DNA from: Kiritimatiellia bacterium
GTDB lineage: Bacteria; Verrucomicrobiota; Kiritimatiellia; CAIVKH01
DNA: 64,000 nt
Reading direction: 5' to 3'
NCBI GenBank assembly: GCA_023953695.1
Contig: JAMLJG010000001.1
Span: forward strand, 1 to 64,000
Positions 1 through 9,800 of the stretch are shown piece after piece (position 1 is the first letter of the stretch; each line of letters opens with the position of its first letter). The notes under the pieces were generated by a model. It saw only the letters and a list, made by a program, of their open reading frames with translations, had not been told where the DNA came from and did no database searches. Position numbers and translations under genes: made by a program.

Positions 1-3000
1 TGTTCGTGAAACCGGGCCCGTGATAGGTGGCCGTCAGGATGTTCGTTCCCGCCGTGACCGTCACATTCGTCACGTCAAAAGTTCTGTCCGGATAGATATT
101 CCCGGTCACCCCCGCGACTGTGACAGTGCCTGCGGCGTAATTCACCGCGCCCGCGACGGTGATTGCACCACCCGTCCAGATTCCCGAAACAATCTGGTTG
201 AGATTGTTAAAGGAATTCGTGACGCCGAAGCCCATCTCCGTGCGGCGCAGGGGATTTCCCGCCTTGTCGTAGCGATAGACGGCGTGGTCACTCGCGCGAG
301 ATGGGCTTGTCACGTCCGTCAACTGGTGCGCCCGGTCGTAGCCGTAGGCCAGACTTCGCCCGGTGCTCCAGGCTTCGTTCGTGCGGCGGTCGCCGTTGTC
401 GTGGCGGTAATTAATCGAAAGAAGGGTGGTGAGCCACTTCTTGTAAACGAGGTTCGTCATGCGCGTGAGCGCGTCGTATCCCCGCGTTTCCTTCAAGCCG
501 TTGGGATACACGACCTGCGTTCGCTTGAACCCGTCTTCGAGGTATGAGAACGAGTACCCGCCTTCCGGCGCAGAAATGCCCGTGATCCGACCCTTGCCGT
601 CAATCGCGTACGTCGCCGAATACGAGCCATAAGAAACGCTCGTCATGCGGCCCTGTTCGTCATAGCCCACGCTGACAACGTTTGTGCCGAACGGCCCGCG
701 TTCGGTGGCAAGCCGCCCGAGCGTGTCGTACGTCCAGATTGTCGTTCCGACCGCATCCACCATGTTCGTGCGGCGGTTCAATGCGTCGTAACCGAATGTC
801 ACCGGCGAGAGCGAACCGTACTTGATCGAAACCAGGTTCCCGTTGGGATCGTAGCCGTAGCCGGTCGAAATACCCGCCGTGTCCACCTTGTTCGTGAGGC
901 GGTTCAGCCGGTCGTATTGATAGCGTTCCTGGCTGCCGTCGGCATAGACCTTGTTGGTCGGGTTGCCGAAAATGTCATAAGCCCACGCGGTCTTGTTGCT
1001 GTTGCCATCCCAGAGAGAAACGACCTGATCCACGCCGTTGGACAGGTACGCATAACTTACCGCATTAGTCGCGCCGTCAATCTGCTGCAACACGCGCCCC
1101 AGGCTGTCGCGCATGTAGCGCGTGGCGATGTTCAGCCGGTCCGTTGCATTCGTTAGTCCCCGGTCGCCGTACTGGAAACTCTCCTGCAACGCGCCGGGCC
1201 ATTTGCGCGTATTGAGTTCGCCCCACGAGTCCCATGTGTTCGTGACCGAAAGCCCGTCCGCGTTCACGGACGAAAGTAACCGGCCCAACGAATCGTAAGC
1301 GGCGGTCTCGACCGTTTCGCCGTCCACTTGGACGGCAGTCCGGTTGTTCAGCGCATCGTATGTGAACACCACCGTCACCGCGCCCCGGACGATCTGCGTC
1401 ACGTTGCCCGCCGCGTCGTAATCACGTGTTTCGGTGGTGGCGTCGGGATAGGTGACATGCGTTACCCGACCTTCCGCGTCGTACTCGAAAGACCACGCCT
1501 GATTCAGCGCGTTGGTAATCGCCGCAATCCGGTTCGCGTCGTCGTAGCCGTAGAACGTGCTGAACCCCCGCGCGTCAAGCTGCCGCGTCACGCGTCCGAG
1601 GTTGTCGTACACGTTGCTCGCGGCGTTTCCGGCACGGTCCTTGAAGCTCGTGGCATCGCCCCAAGCGTTGTAGGTCCATTGCTCGGTTGAGCCGTCGGGA
1701 TAGGTCCTCTTCGTGATCTGCCCGAGGGCGTTGTATTCGTTGCTCACCGCCAGCCCGCGAATGTCCCGCATCCAGACCAGCCGTCCGAGTGAATCGTAAC
1801 GGTTGCTTTCGGCCTGTACGTATTCCTCGACGCCGTAGCCCAGCGTCGAGCCGTCGGGCACGTAAGAACCCGTCTTGCGCCCGAGCGCGTCGTATTCCTG
1901 CTTGAAATACGCGCCGGAAATCGTCTGCCGCTTCGTCAACCGGCCTTCGTTGTCATACCAAAGGTTTTCGGCGTGCGAGCCGTCGAACGCGCGGGCGGGA
2001 TATTCGATGCGCTTGAGCCAGCCTTCCGGCGTGTACTCCCGCGCTGTCCATTCCAACGCGTTGCTGATCCCGACCGGCTGGCCTTCCAGCCCGTAGGTGT
2101 AGTAGGTCGAAAGGCTGTTCGGGTTGCTCTCCCATTCCTTTTCTCCGATGTCGTTGTACTGGTAGTTCCACGAAAATCCGCGCCGATCCGTCACCTGGTC
2201 AATGGAACAGCAATCGTAATGATTCGAGATGACGGAGATTTGCCCTTCGTTGTCGAACGTCTGCGAGGTCGGGCGGTTCAACGCGTCGTAAGTCCGCGTG
2301 ATTTCAAGGCCCGCCGCATCGCGCGACCACACCAAGCGCCCGAAGGCGTCATACTCGTTCGTCTCGACCAGCACGCCGTTGCGGTAACGCGCGGTCAACC
2401 GGCCTTCCGCGTCATAGGAAATCGTCTCGACGGTCCGCCCGTCGTTGACGTTCGTCACCAGACCAAGCGAATTGTACGAGTAGGCGACAACGCGCCCCAA
2501 GGCGTTGGACTCCGTGGCAACGGCGTGTTTGCCGGGCACGTAGGCGAAGGTTCGCTGCACCGGCCCGACCGGCGGGATTTCATAGAGCAGATCCACGCCG
2601 TTGGAGTCGTAAACGTACGTCGTCGTATTGCCCGCCGGGTCGGTAAGCGAGGTCAGCCGGTTCTGCGAGTTGTAGCCCTGAACCCACGTCCCGCCGGAAC
2701 GGTCGGTGCGGTTGGAAACGCGACCCTGCGCCGTGTATTGATACTGCTGCTGAATGCCCGCCGACATGATGCCGGTCAGCACCCGGCCCCGACTGCCCGC
2801 CGTGGAAACCGCATAATAATGCTCGATGGTGTCCGCCCCGCCGCGCGTGGTCTCCTTCTTCACCGCGCCGAATTCCCATGTGTACTTGCGCGAAAACCCG
2901 CCCGCATCGGACATCTGCACCCAATAGCTGTTCGTCGCCGTCCAGTTTTCCGGCGTCGCGCTGTACGACACCGCCAGCCGTTCCGCCGCGCCCTTCAAGA

Positions 3001-4228
3001 CGCGGGCCAGATAGCCGTTGGTGTACTGATAGCTGTATGAGAACCCGCCCATGTCCACGACATTGGTCAACACCCCGGCGGGCGAATAGCTGAAGGTCGC
3101 CGCGCGATAGGCCGCCGGTTCCGTCGAGACGGAAACCGCGCGGCTATTCGTGCCGCTGTAAGCAAACTCAAGATAACGGCCAGAGTTCGGGACGGTCTGT
3201 GTCACGCGATAAAGCCGGTCGTTGGTGTACGTCACGCCAACCGTGTTCGACCATGCATCCCGCACGGCGGAGAGCAAATAGACGTTTGTGTCGCCTGCTG
3301 ACGGGGAGTAGGCCCACGTCCCGCCGTCCGGCTTGCGGTACTCATAAACGCCGTTGGTGAACACAAGAACGCCGTCCAACGCGTCGGGCGGCAGATAGAC
3401 GTTGTTGGAAGACAGCGTGAAAAGGCCAACGCTCCCGGACGGGAACACAAGCCTATTCGTCCCGGAGTTGATGACCGTTACACTGCTGTTCCAGTTGCAG
3501 GACCATTTCGGCCCAAAGGTCTTGTTCGTGACCGGTTCGCCGAAGTTGCTGAACCGCATTCGCAGTTCCAGCGGGAACCCGACCGCCGTTTCGTGCCAGA
3601 CTGGCGTATCGTCAACGCGCACGTTGAAGTTGGCCACGCCGAACGAAGCCTGCGGGCTTCCCTTCGTGTCGCAACTCGAACACCCCGCCGATTCGTACCA
3701 GCAAACCTTTTCCTCGGTGACGATCCCGCATTCATCGGTCTTGAAGTACGTCGCACAGACTTCTTCTTCGATATTGGTCTCCGTGATCTCCGGGCCGGGC
3801 GGATCAACCACCTGATAGGTGATCGTGTTGACGCCGGAGAACGCGACCTGGTTATCCTGTGTCGCGGTCGCCGTTCGATCATACAGCGTGATCGTAAACG
3901 AGCCGTCATTCGTGTGGACGGCGGCGGTGATGTTGGCGCTGTAGTCGCCCGCTTCGCAATGCCCGATGGTGATCGACCCCGCGCCGGTGATATCGGCCTC
4001 GTCGTCCACATAACCGCTGATGTAACTGCTGATGACCGACGCCCCCGGCGGCAGGAGTGGGTTGAAGCTCTTGGTCCAGAATGGGCCTTCGCGCGGATCG
4101 CAAGTGTCGTTGCCCTCAACAACCTGCTGATAGGACGGTAAAGACCGTGTGACTGCCACGGTCACGGTGTCCGCCTGGGCGAACCCGGCGAAGATCATCA
4201 ACAACGCAAAAGCTCTTTTCATGTTCAT
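1..4228 (-). CDS. RHS-repeat secreted protein, 3' end beyond window
   Basis: The minus strand is open from about 4228 to the left edge in one frame, over 1400 codons, so the protein is truncated here only by the window. It starts with a clear signal peptide (MNMKRAFALLMIFAGFAQA, then DTV). A Cys-containing N-terminal region of about 350 residues follows. The rest is dense in the Tyr/Gly/Asp repeats of RHS/YD proteins, for example NRLTSLTDPAGNTT, VYDSNG, YDAEGRLTARY and YDAFGRLVW. RHS proteins form large beta-cocoon shells that often carry a C-terminal toxin or adhesive tip; that tip would lie left of base 1. Start choice is uncertain. An ATG at 4252 overlaps the upstream stop as ATGA and has GGAGG before it. 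ATGs at 4228 and 4222 have AAGGA and begin directly at the signal peptide. It follows the repeat protein at 4249-5361 in the same direction, probably one operon. Confidence 0.85.
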   Translation of the reverse strand, partial: MNMKRAFALLMIFAGFAQADTVTVAVTRSLPSYQQVVEGNDTCDPREGPFWTKSFNPLLPPGASVISSYISGYVDDEADITGAGSITIGHCEAGDYSANITAAVHTNDGSFTITLYDRTATATQDNQVAFSGVNTITYQVVDPPGPEITETNIEEEVCATYFKTDECGIVTEEKVCWYESAGCSSCDTKGSPQASFGVANFNVRVDDTPVWHETAVGFPLELRMRFSNFGEPVTNKTFGPKWSCNWNSSVTVINSGTNRLVFPSGSVGLFTLSSNNVYLPPDALDGVLVFTNGVYEYRKPDGGTWAYSPSAGDTNVYLLSAVRDAWSNTVGVTYTNDRLYRVTQTVPNSGRYLEFAYSGTNSRAVSVSTEPAAYRAATFSYSPAGVLTNVVDMGGFSYSYQYTNGYLARVLKGAAERLAVSYSATPENWTATNSYWVQMSDAGGFSRKYTWEFGAVKKETTRGGADTIEHYYAVSTAGSRGRVLTGIMSAGIQQQYQYTAQGRVSNRTDRSGGTWVQGYNSQNRLTSLTDPAGNTTTYVYDSNGVDLLYEIPPVGPVQRTFAYVPGKHAVATESNALGRVVAYSYNSLGLVTNVNDGRTVETISYDAEGRLTARYRNGVLVETNEYDAFGRLVWSRDAAGLEITRTYDALNRPTSQTFDNEGQISVISNHYDCCSIDQVTDRRGFSWNYQYNDIGEKEWESNPNSLSTYYTYGLEGQPVGISNALEWTAREYTPEGWLKRIEYPARAFDGSHAENLWYDNEGRLTKRQTISGAYFKQEYDALGRKTGSYVPDGSTLGYGVEEYVQAESNRYDSLGRLVWMRDIRGLAVSNEYNALGQITKRTYPDGSTEQWTYNAWGDATSFKDRAGNAASNVYDNLGRVTRQLDARGFSTFYGYDDANRIAAITNALNQAWSFEYDAEGRVTHVTYPDATTETRDYDAAGNVTQIVRGAVTVVFTYDALNNRTAVQVDGETVETAAYDSLGRLLSSVNADGLSVTNTWDSWGELNTRKWPGALQESFQYGDRGLTNATDRLNIATRYMRDSLGRVLQQIDGATNAVSYAYLSNGVDQVVSLWDGNSNKTAWAYDIFGNPTNKVYADGSQERYQYDRLNRLTNKVDTAGISTGYGYDPNGNLVSIKYGSLSPVTFGYDALNRRTNMVDAVGTTIWTYDTLGRLATERGPFGTNVVSVGYDEQGRMTSVSYGSYSATYAIDGKGRITGISAPEGGYSFSYLEDGFKRTQVVYPNGLKETRGYDALTRMTNLVYKKWLTTLLSINYRHDNGDRRTNEAWSTGRSLAYGYDRAHQLTDVTSPSRASDHAVYRYDKAGNPLRRTEMGFGVTNSFNNLNQIVSGIWTGGAITVAGAVNYAAGTVTVAGVTGNIYPDRTFDVTNVTVTAGTNILTATYHGPGFTN

Positions 4229-4248
4229 AATTCCTTGAAAGTGGTTGG

Positions 4249-5361
4249 TCATGGCATCCTCCGCCCGTTTTCGGGAAACCGTATCCACACCGTGGCCGAG
4301 GCATTGAATACGGCCGGATCGAAGCCTTGCGCCGCTTCGTCGCCGTCGTTCATCCCGTCGCCGTCGGTGTCGGGATCGTTGGGGTTGGTGCCATAAACGA
4401 AGAACTCGCGCGCGTCGGGCAGGCCGTCGCCGTCGCTGTCAAAGCCCGCGTTTCCGACGGAAAAAGAGTAGGCCTTACCTGTGTCGCTCTCGGGATAAAC
4501 GACCGTGTCCAGCCATGTGATTTCATTTGTCCCGGCGGTCAAAAGGTTGGTCGCAACCATCACCCACTTGAAAGCGAGAAGGTCGTCACAGGCGTAAATC
4601 TCAAGCCGGTTGGTGAAGTCGTTCGGGTAGCCGATGACCATTTTCATGCTGTTGCTGACCAGCGCGAACGACTCCACCACGATATTGCTTTCCGCCGCCT
4701 CGGATCGAAGCAATACCATCCCGCCGCCGTCGTCGGACTCGGCGGCCAGCGCCGCCGCTTCTTCCGCCAGCCGCGCGGCCACGTAGAGATAAGGCTCGAC
4801 GTACTCGGTCGGGATCAGCTTGGCCTTGATCTGGACCCTCGACGGGTCATAGAGCTTCTGCCAGTTGTAGACCTCATCGCTCGTGTACTTGCCCGAGTAC
4901 AGAAGCGGCATGAGGTTCAGGAGGAAAGCGTAAGGGTCGTAGCCCGGCGCGGGCGGTAGCGCATAAAGTTCCTTACCGTCTGCATTGAGAAAGACCGTCT
5001 CACGCGTTTTCGGGTCTTCGAGGATTGTCACCGGATAGACCGGCACGCTGTTCTCGTATTCCAGCGACAGCCCTTTGACGAACTCCGCCGGGAACTTCTC
5101 CCAGGTGAACGGCAGGATAAAAGGACTGCCCGGCTGGCGGAGGATGAAATCCTCCGCCGGCGGGGTCATCGGCAGGAAGAAATATTGCTCCTCAACAAAA
5201 TACTGCTCCAGGTCGTACACGTCCGCGACCTGCTGGGCCATGAAGTCCTTGTACTGCTCGGCGTCCACGCCGGTGTTTTCGTCCTCCGACCCGGACGCCA
5301 GCGCGAAGCAAGAGAGGGCGGCGGCAATTCCGGCTCCGGCGAAGATCAATTTTCGTTTCAT
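4249..5361 (-). CDS. secreted protein with thrombospondin type 3-like Ca-binding repeats
   Basis: A 370-aa protein with an N-terminal signal peptide (MKRKLIFAGAGIAAALSCFALAS). A middle region of unknown fold follows, and near the C terminus are two Asp-rich repeats (DSDGDGLPDAREF and DPDTDGDGMNDGDE), the thrombospondin type 3/dockerin-like calcium-binding pattern. The chosen ATG at 5361 has GAGAGG upstream at good spacing; the frame extends 26 codons further but those have no signal-peptide character. The stop TGA overlaps a possible ATG of the RHS gene, so the two genes are probably translationally coupled. A role as a surface or secreted partner of the RHS protein is inferred from position only. 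Function unknown. Confidence 0.75.
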   Translation of the reverse strand: MKRKLIFAGAGIAAALSCFALASGSEDENTGVDAEQYKDFMAQQVADVYDLEQYFVEEQYFFLPMTPPAEDFILRQPGSPFILPFTWEKFPAEFVKGLSLEYENSVPVYPVTILEDPKTRETVFLNADGKELYALPPAPGYDPYAFLLNLMPLLYSGKYTSDEVYNWQKLYDPSRVQIKAKLIPTEYVEPYLYVAARLAEEAAALAAESDDGGGMVLLRSEAAESNIVVESFALVSNSMKMVIGYPNDFTNRLEIYACDDLLAFKWVMVATNLLTAGTNEITWLDTVVYPESDTGKAYSFSVGNAGFDSDGDGLPDAREFFVYGTNPNDPDTDGDGMNDGDEAAQGFDPAVFNASATVWIRFPENGRRMP

Positions 5362-5439
5362 ATGCAACCTCTCATCGTTCCATTCCTCCTCCACATCCAC
5401 GGTGCCGCGCACAAAAGAAGAGGCGCGGACACCTGCCAC

Positions 5440-6715
5440 GCTCTTCGGAGGGACTGGCGCCCCTTCATGGGAACATGAACAGGAGCCGCGCCCGGGTGGG
5501 CGCGCTCCCGCAGTTCCGTTCCCATGTGAATTCTTGCCAGTTTTCCGAAGAACGAATCTTGCGATAACGCAAAATTGGTTATGTGACTATGTAGATTGAG
5601 TCTGTCAGTTCTCCATTCGCTTCGTGCGACGGTGCATGCAAGATGAAAGATGACAAAAAACAACAGGTGCTCCCAGCAGATTCTTGGCAAGAACATTTTC
5701 GCCCCGAAGCCCCCGCCAAAAGCTGGGCTTCGGGAGCGAAAAATGTCCGCATCCGGGGCTTGTGAACGGAGCGCATAGCTACCGGCATGACACGGCGTTT
5801 CGCTGTGGCGTGACGGTTGCGCGCGCAGTGAACCCGGCGAAGCCGATCCGCGGAGGGCCAGCAGCCCGACCCCAGCGACGGCCAGCCCGCGCCAGCCGGA
5901 AGCGGTGACGGGCGCGAGAACAAAGAGAGCGCCCGGCAGGCGCTGCCCCGTCGGAAAAGCAAATGGTCCCGACACGCGACCAGAAGCGTGGACGGGACGA
6001 ATTGCTCGGCGGCTTCGGGGGGCGCGTTTGAAGTGGCGGGCTTCGACGTGTGGAGTTTACGGAGCGCGGCGAAAACGGCACTTGAACCGCGAGCGGGGTG
6101 GGAATCAGCGAGCAGAGTGAGTCCGCAGAGTTGTGGGCGTTGGCATGTGGAAGAGCGCCTGGACGTGACCCAATACGCGTGGTGTCAGAGTGCGGCCATA
6201 GCGTAACGCGCGCGCTGCAAGGGGGTCCGGGGTACACCCCGAGCCTTCTTTTGCAGGCGCTCTTTCGCGCGCGGGCCGCGCGCCGCAGCAAAAGCAACAG
6301 GCCCGCCCCCTCCGGGGCGAAAGGCCGAGGGGGCTGACCAAGATGCGCGCGTGCGCGCACCTCAGATCTACTGAAGGCGTCCGAACATTGGAAAAAGCCA
6401 AAGCAGAAAATCCAGACGTTGGAAACCGCGACAGTGGCGCACAAAGCAAGCTGTCCGGTTGTTCAGACCGGACGGCTTGCGCTCTTGCCTTGTCGTGGCT
6501 GACTGCTGCCGCCATCGGCGGCATAGGGGCGGTTGGTGAGTGGAGCCCGTAAAATCCGTAGCCTCTTCCTCTTCGGGCGCGCTTATCCTCTTGCGAAATG
6601 CCGTGCCGAGAATCTACGCAGACGAGCAGGATACCCATTCAAACCTGCCCGACTTCACCGAGGCCATGGCTGCTGATACCACATACGCGCTCCGCTCAAT
6701 TACAAGGAGGTTGTG
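5440..6715. other. 1.3 kb region without a convincing gene
   Basis: Short overlapping frames occur on both strands but all are rich in Arg, Pro, Ala and Cys. None has a plausible ribosome site combined with recognisable protein sequence, so they are treated as chance frames of GC-rich DNA. The stretch holds a strong hairpin at 6446-6480 and a second nested inverted repeat around 6210-6265 (CTGCAA/TTGCAG enclosing CGGGG-TACA-CCCCG). It may be a decayed gene, the 5' region of the RHS operon, or an unrecognised RNA. I could not assign it. Confidence 0.4.
6446..6480. terminator. strong GC hairpin, possible terminator
   Basis: Two 14-base arms, GCAAGCTGTCCGGT (6446-6459) and ACCGGACGGCTTGC (6467-6480), pair with a single G-T wobble around a 7-base loop. 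Only a weak T-rich tail follows on either strand, so termination is plausible but unproven. A protein-binding dyad or structured RNA is also possible. Confidence 0.35.
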
Positions 6716-6835
6716 ATGTCACAAAAGGGACCCTGCGGGTTTTGCGTCCTGCGACAACTTGATTCTTGCAACGTACATGCGCTTGCGGAGTATTCTACCG
6801 CATTGAGGATTTTCTATGTCGGATATCGCGTTTAG
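6716..6835 (+). CDS. possible 39-aa leader ORF
   Basis: A short frame (MSQKGPCGFCVLRQLDSC...) is preceded by a perfect AAGGAGG six bases before its ATG. That is stronger than the site of the large gene it overlaps at 6816. It resembles no family I know. It could be a translated leader or a chance frame. Confidence 0.2.
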   Translation: MSQKGPCGFCVLRQLDSCNVHALAEYSTALRIFYVGYRV

Positions 6836-9800
6836 TTGCCCATCGTGTGCGGGAAGCCTGGCGATTGATTCGGCCGCGGCTGGTTTTGTGATCGCGTGCC
6901 CGAATTGTCATTCGCGGCTGCAGATTCCCCAGGTGTCGGGCGGCGCGGCTGTGCTGGTGGATGTTCCCGTTCCGGTTGCGCCGGGGAATGATCAGTTTCG
7001 CATCCGCTGCCCGGAGTGTCTCGGCAAGCTGCGAATGAAGCGCGAGGACGCGGGTCAACCTGCGACGTGTCCGCATTGCAAGAAGGCGTTCACGATGCCT
7101 CAGATTCCGACGGAACCGGTGTCGCCGCCTTCGCCTTCCGAGCCGTCTCCCGCTCCTGAAACACCTGCTCCACCCGAGCCCTCTACCGCTTCCGAGTTGG
7201 CGGCTGCGCAGGAACCCGTGGTTGCGGAAGCTTCTCCAGCAGATACTGAGAAGCCTGTTGTCGAGTCCGAGAAGCCGCGCGAGGAGTTGCCCGCCGAGTC
7301 TGCGGCGCTGGAGCGAAACGCCGAAGCGATTCGTATCGCGTCGGAGGAGTGGGCGAAGGAGCGTTCTGCGCTGCAGGAAGAGCGGGCGGGGTTGGAGCGC
7401 GCCCTTGCGAGTGCGCGCGATGAGTTGGCGCGTCTTCGCGCCCAGCCGATGGTATCGCCGCCGTCGTCGCAGGTCGAGGCGCCACCGAAAATGACCGACG
7501 CAGAGGCGGCTGCATTTGCGGCGCCTGCAGTTTCCGCGGGCCCGCAGGAGGATTCGGCGAAGAAGGCCTTGGAGTTGCGCGTTGGCGAGATTGAGGAGCA
7601 GGCCGCGGCGTTGCGCCGAGAGCGCGAAGAGCAGGCGCAGGCGCTGGAGCGCGTGCGGCGCGAGTTGGCGGCGGCGCAGTCGGACGCTGCTCGCGCGCAG
7701 GAGTTGGAGAAGGCGCTTTCCGAATCGAGATCGCGCGGGCAGAAGGCGAGCCTCAAGGATGCCGAGCTGGCGGCGTTGCGAAAAGAGGCTGTACGCCTTC
7801 GTGAAGCCGCTCAACTGGCCGAACAAGTGGCTCCGTTGCGCAGCGAAAAGAATGCGCTCGAGGAGAAGTTGGCGGCTCAGGCCCGTTCGTTGGAGCAACT
7901 GCGCGATGCGTTGACCCAGGCGCAACGCGAGGTTGCGCGGGTGCCGGAGTTGGAGCGCACGATTGCAGAAAGTCGCGCAGAGGAAAAGAAGTCGGGTCCC
8001 GATGAAGGGCAACTCTTGTCGCTACAGTCGGAAGTGGCCCAACTGAGAGCCGTCGCGCAGAGGGCGGATGTTGTTCCGTCCTTGCGTGCGGAAAAGGAAG
8101 CGGCGGAGCAGAAGCTTGCCGAGAGTCACGCGGCGCTCGAACAGGCGCGGCGCGAGTTGGCGGCCGTCCAGCGCGAGGCCGCGCGGATCCCGCAGATGGA
8201 GCAGTCGCTTGCCGAGCAGCGAGGTCAAGTCGAGCGCCTGGTGCGACAGGATGCGGAGTTGAGTGATTTGCGCCGCGAGCTGTCATCGCTGCGCGAAGCG
8301 GCTCGAGCGGCTGAAGAGGTGGAGTCCCTTCGCAGTGAGAAGCAGGGCGTCGAACGCGCACTCGGCACGCTGGAAGCGGAACTGGCGGGTGTACGCGCGG
8401 AGTTGGCGGAAGCGCGGCGGCAATTGGAATCGGACAGCGCTTCCGATGCGACCTCGGCACAGGCGGCTTTGCAGGATGAGCTGCGTATCGCGCGCAATGA
8501 GTTGGCCGCGCTGAAGACCGAAAAGGCTCAGGCGCTCGCGATTGCGGAGAGCGTGCGCGAAGGATTGCGCAAGAGCCAGCAGGCCGAGGCCGCGCTGACC
8601 GTTGCGTTGAAGCAGGCGGAAGAGACACGCGACCGCGCGATTCAGTCGGTCCGAGAGGGCACCGATTCCCTCACGCAACAGGCCGCTGTGCGCGAGGCCG
8701 CGCTGCAGGCCGATTTCGATCAAGCGCGCGGGGAGGCGAAGGCGGCTCAGGATTCAGTGGTGCAACTGCAGGCGGCTGCAGAAGCGCTGACGATTGCGGT
8801 GCGCGAAGCTAACGCGATGCGCGATGCGGCGGTCGAAGCGCAGCAGTCATTGGTGGCCGATTCGAGTGCGATTGCATCGGAATTGCAGCGGGTGAAACAG
8901 ACGCTGTTGGAGGCGGAATCGGCGCGCGACCTGGCACAGAACCAGCGCGCCTCGCTGGACAGCGATCTCAAGTTGGCCGACACGCGCGAGCGCGAGCTGA
9001 TCCAGAAATTGGAAGAGGCAGGCCGTCTGGAAGGATCGCTCCGTGCCGACGTTGCGCGGCTAGAAAAGGAAGCGGCGGAAACGCGCGATCGTCACGTCGG
9101 TGAGATGACGGCGCAAGAAGACACTGCCAGCTCGCTCCGCGCACAGATTGAGCAACTCGAGAGTTCGATGGAGGATGCAGCGCGTTCGCATCGCGCCGCG
9201 GTTTCCGAGAAAGAAGAAGCGCACGGCGAACTGAGTCGTGAAGTCGCGGGCGTGCGCGCCGAGTTGCAGCAGCGTGTGGATGAGCGGAATGCACTACGCG
9301 AAGAACTCGATAAGGCGAAGGAGGCGTGGAGAACGGAGCGCGAGTCGTTGATGGCCAAGCTCCGGGATAGCGGCGCTGCAGGTCTTGAAGCCAGCGAACA
9401 AATTCGCGCCCTCGAAGAAAGGATCGCCAGTTCCGAGCGCACGGCGCAAGAAGAGCGGGCGCATGCGGCGGAGATTTTGGCTCAGACGCAACGCGACCTT
9501 GCGTCGGCGAATGAAGTGGCGACGGGGGCCATGGCGGCGGTTGAAGCGCAGAAGAATGAAAATGCGCAACTTCGCTCTGACATGGAAGAGCAGGCGAAGA
9601 AGGCCGCGGAGATTCTCTTTCAAGCTCGCTCGGAATTGGGTGAGGAGCGGCAGCGTTTGCAGGAAGAGCTGTCTCAGACCCTTCAGGCAAAGGATGCCGA
9701 ATTGGGCAAGCTGCGCGCGGCAGCCGACGAGCGTGCAGCGGAGCTGGAGGCCGCGCGCGAGCAGGCCTTGCATTCTGTGCGGAATGAGGCCGAATCCGAG

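Noticed and set aside
20..3815. Several plus-strand frames of 70-355 codons opposite the RHS gene
   Set aside because: They are antisense shadows of the open RHS frame; they have Arg/Val-rich composition and no family resemblance.
5358..6638. Minus- and plus-strand frames of 70-220 codons in the 5.4-6.6 kb gap
   Set aside because: Mutually overlapping, Arg/Cys/Pro-rich, with no convincing starts or similarity; treated as non-coding.
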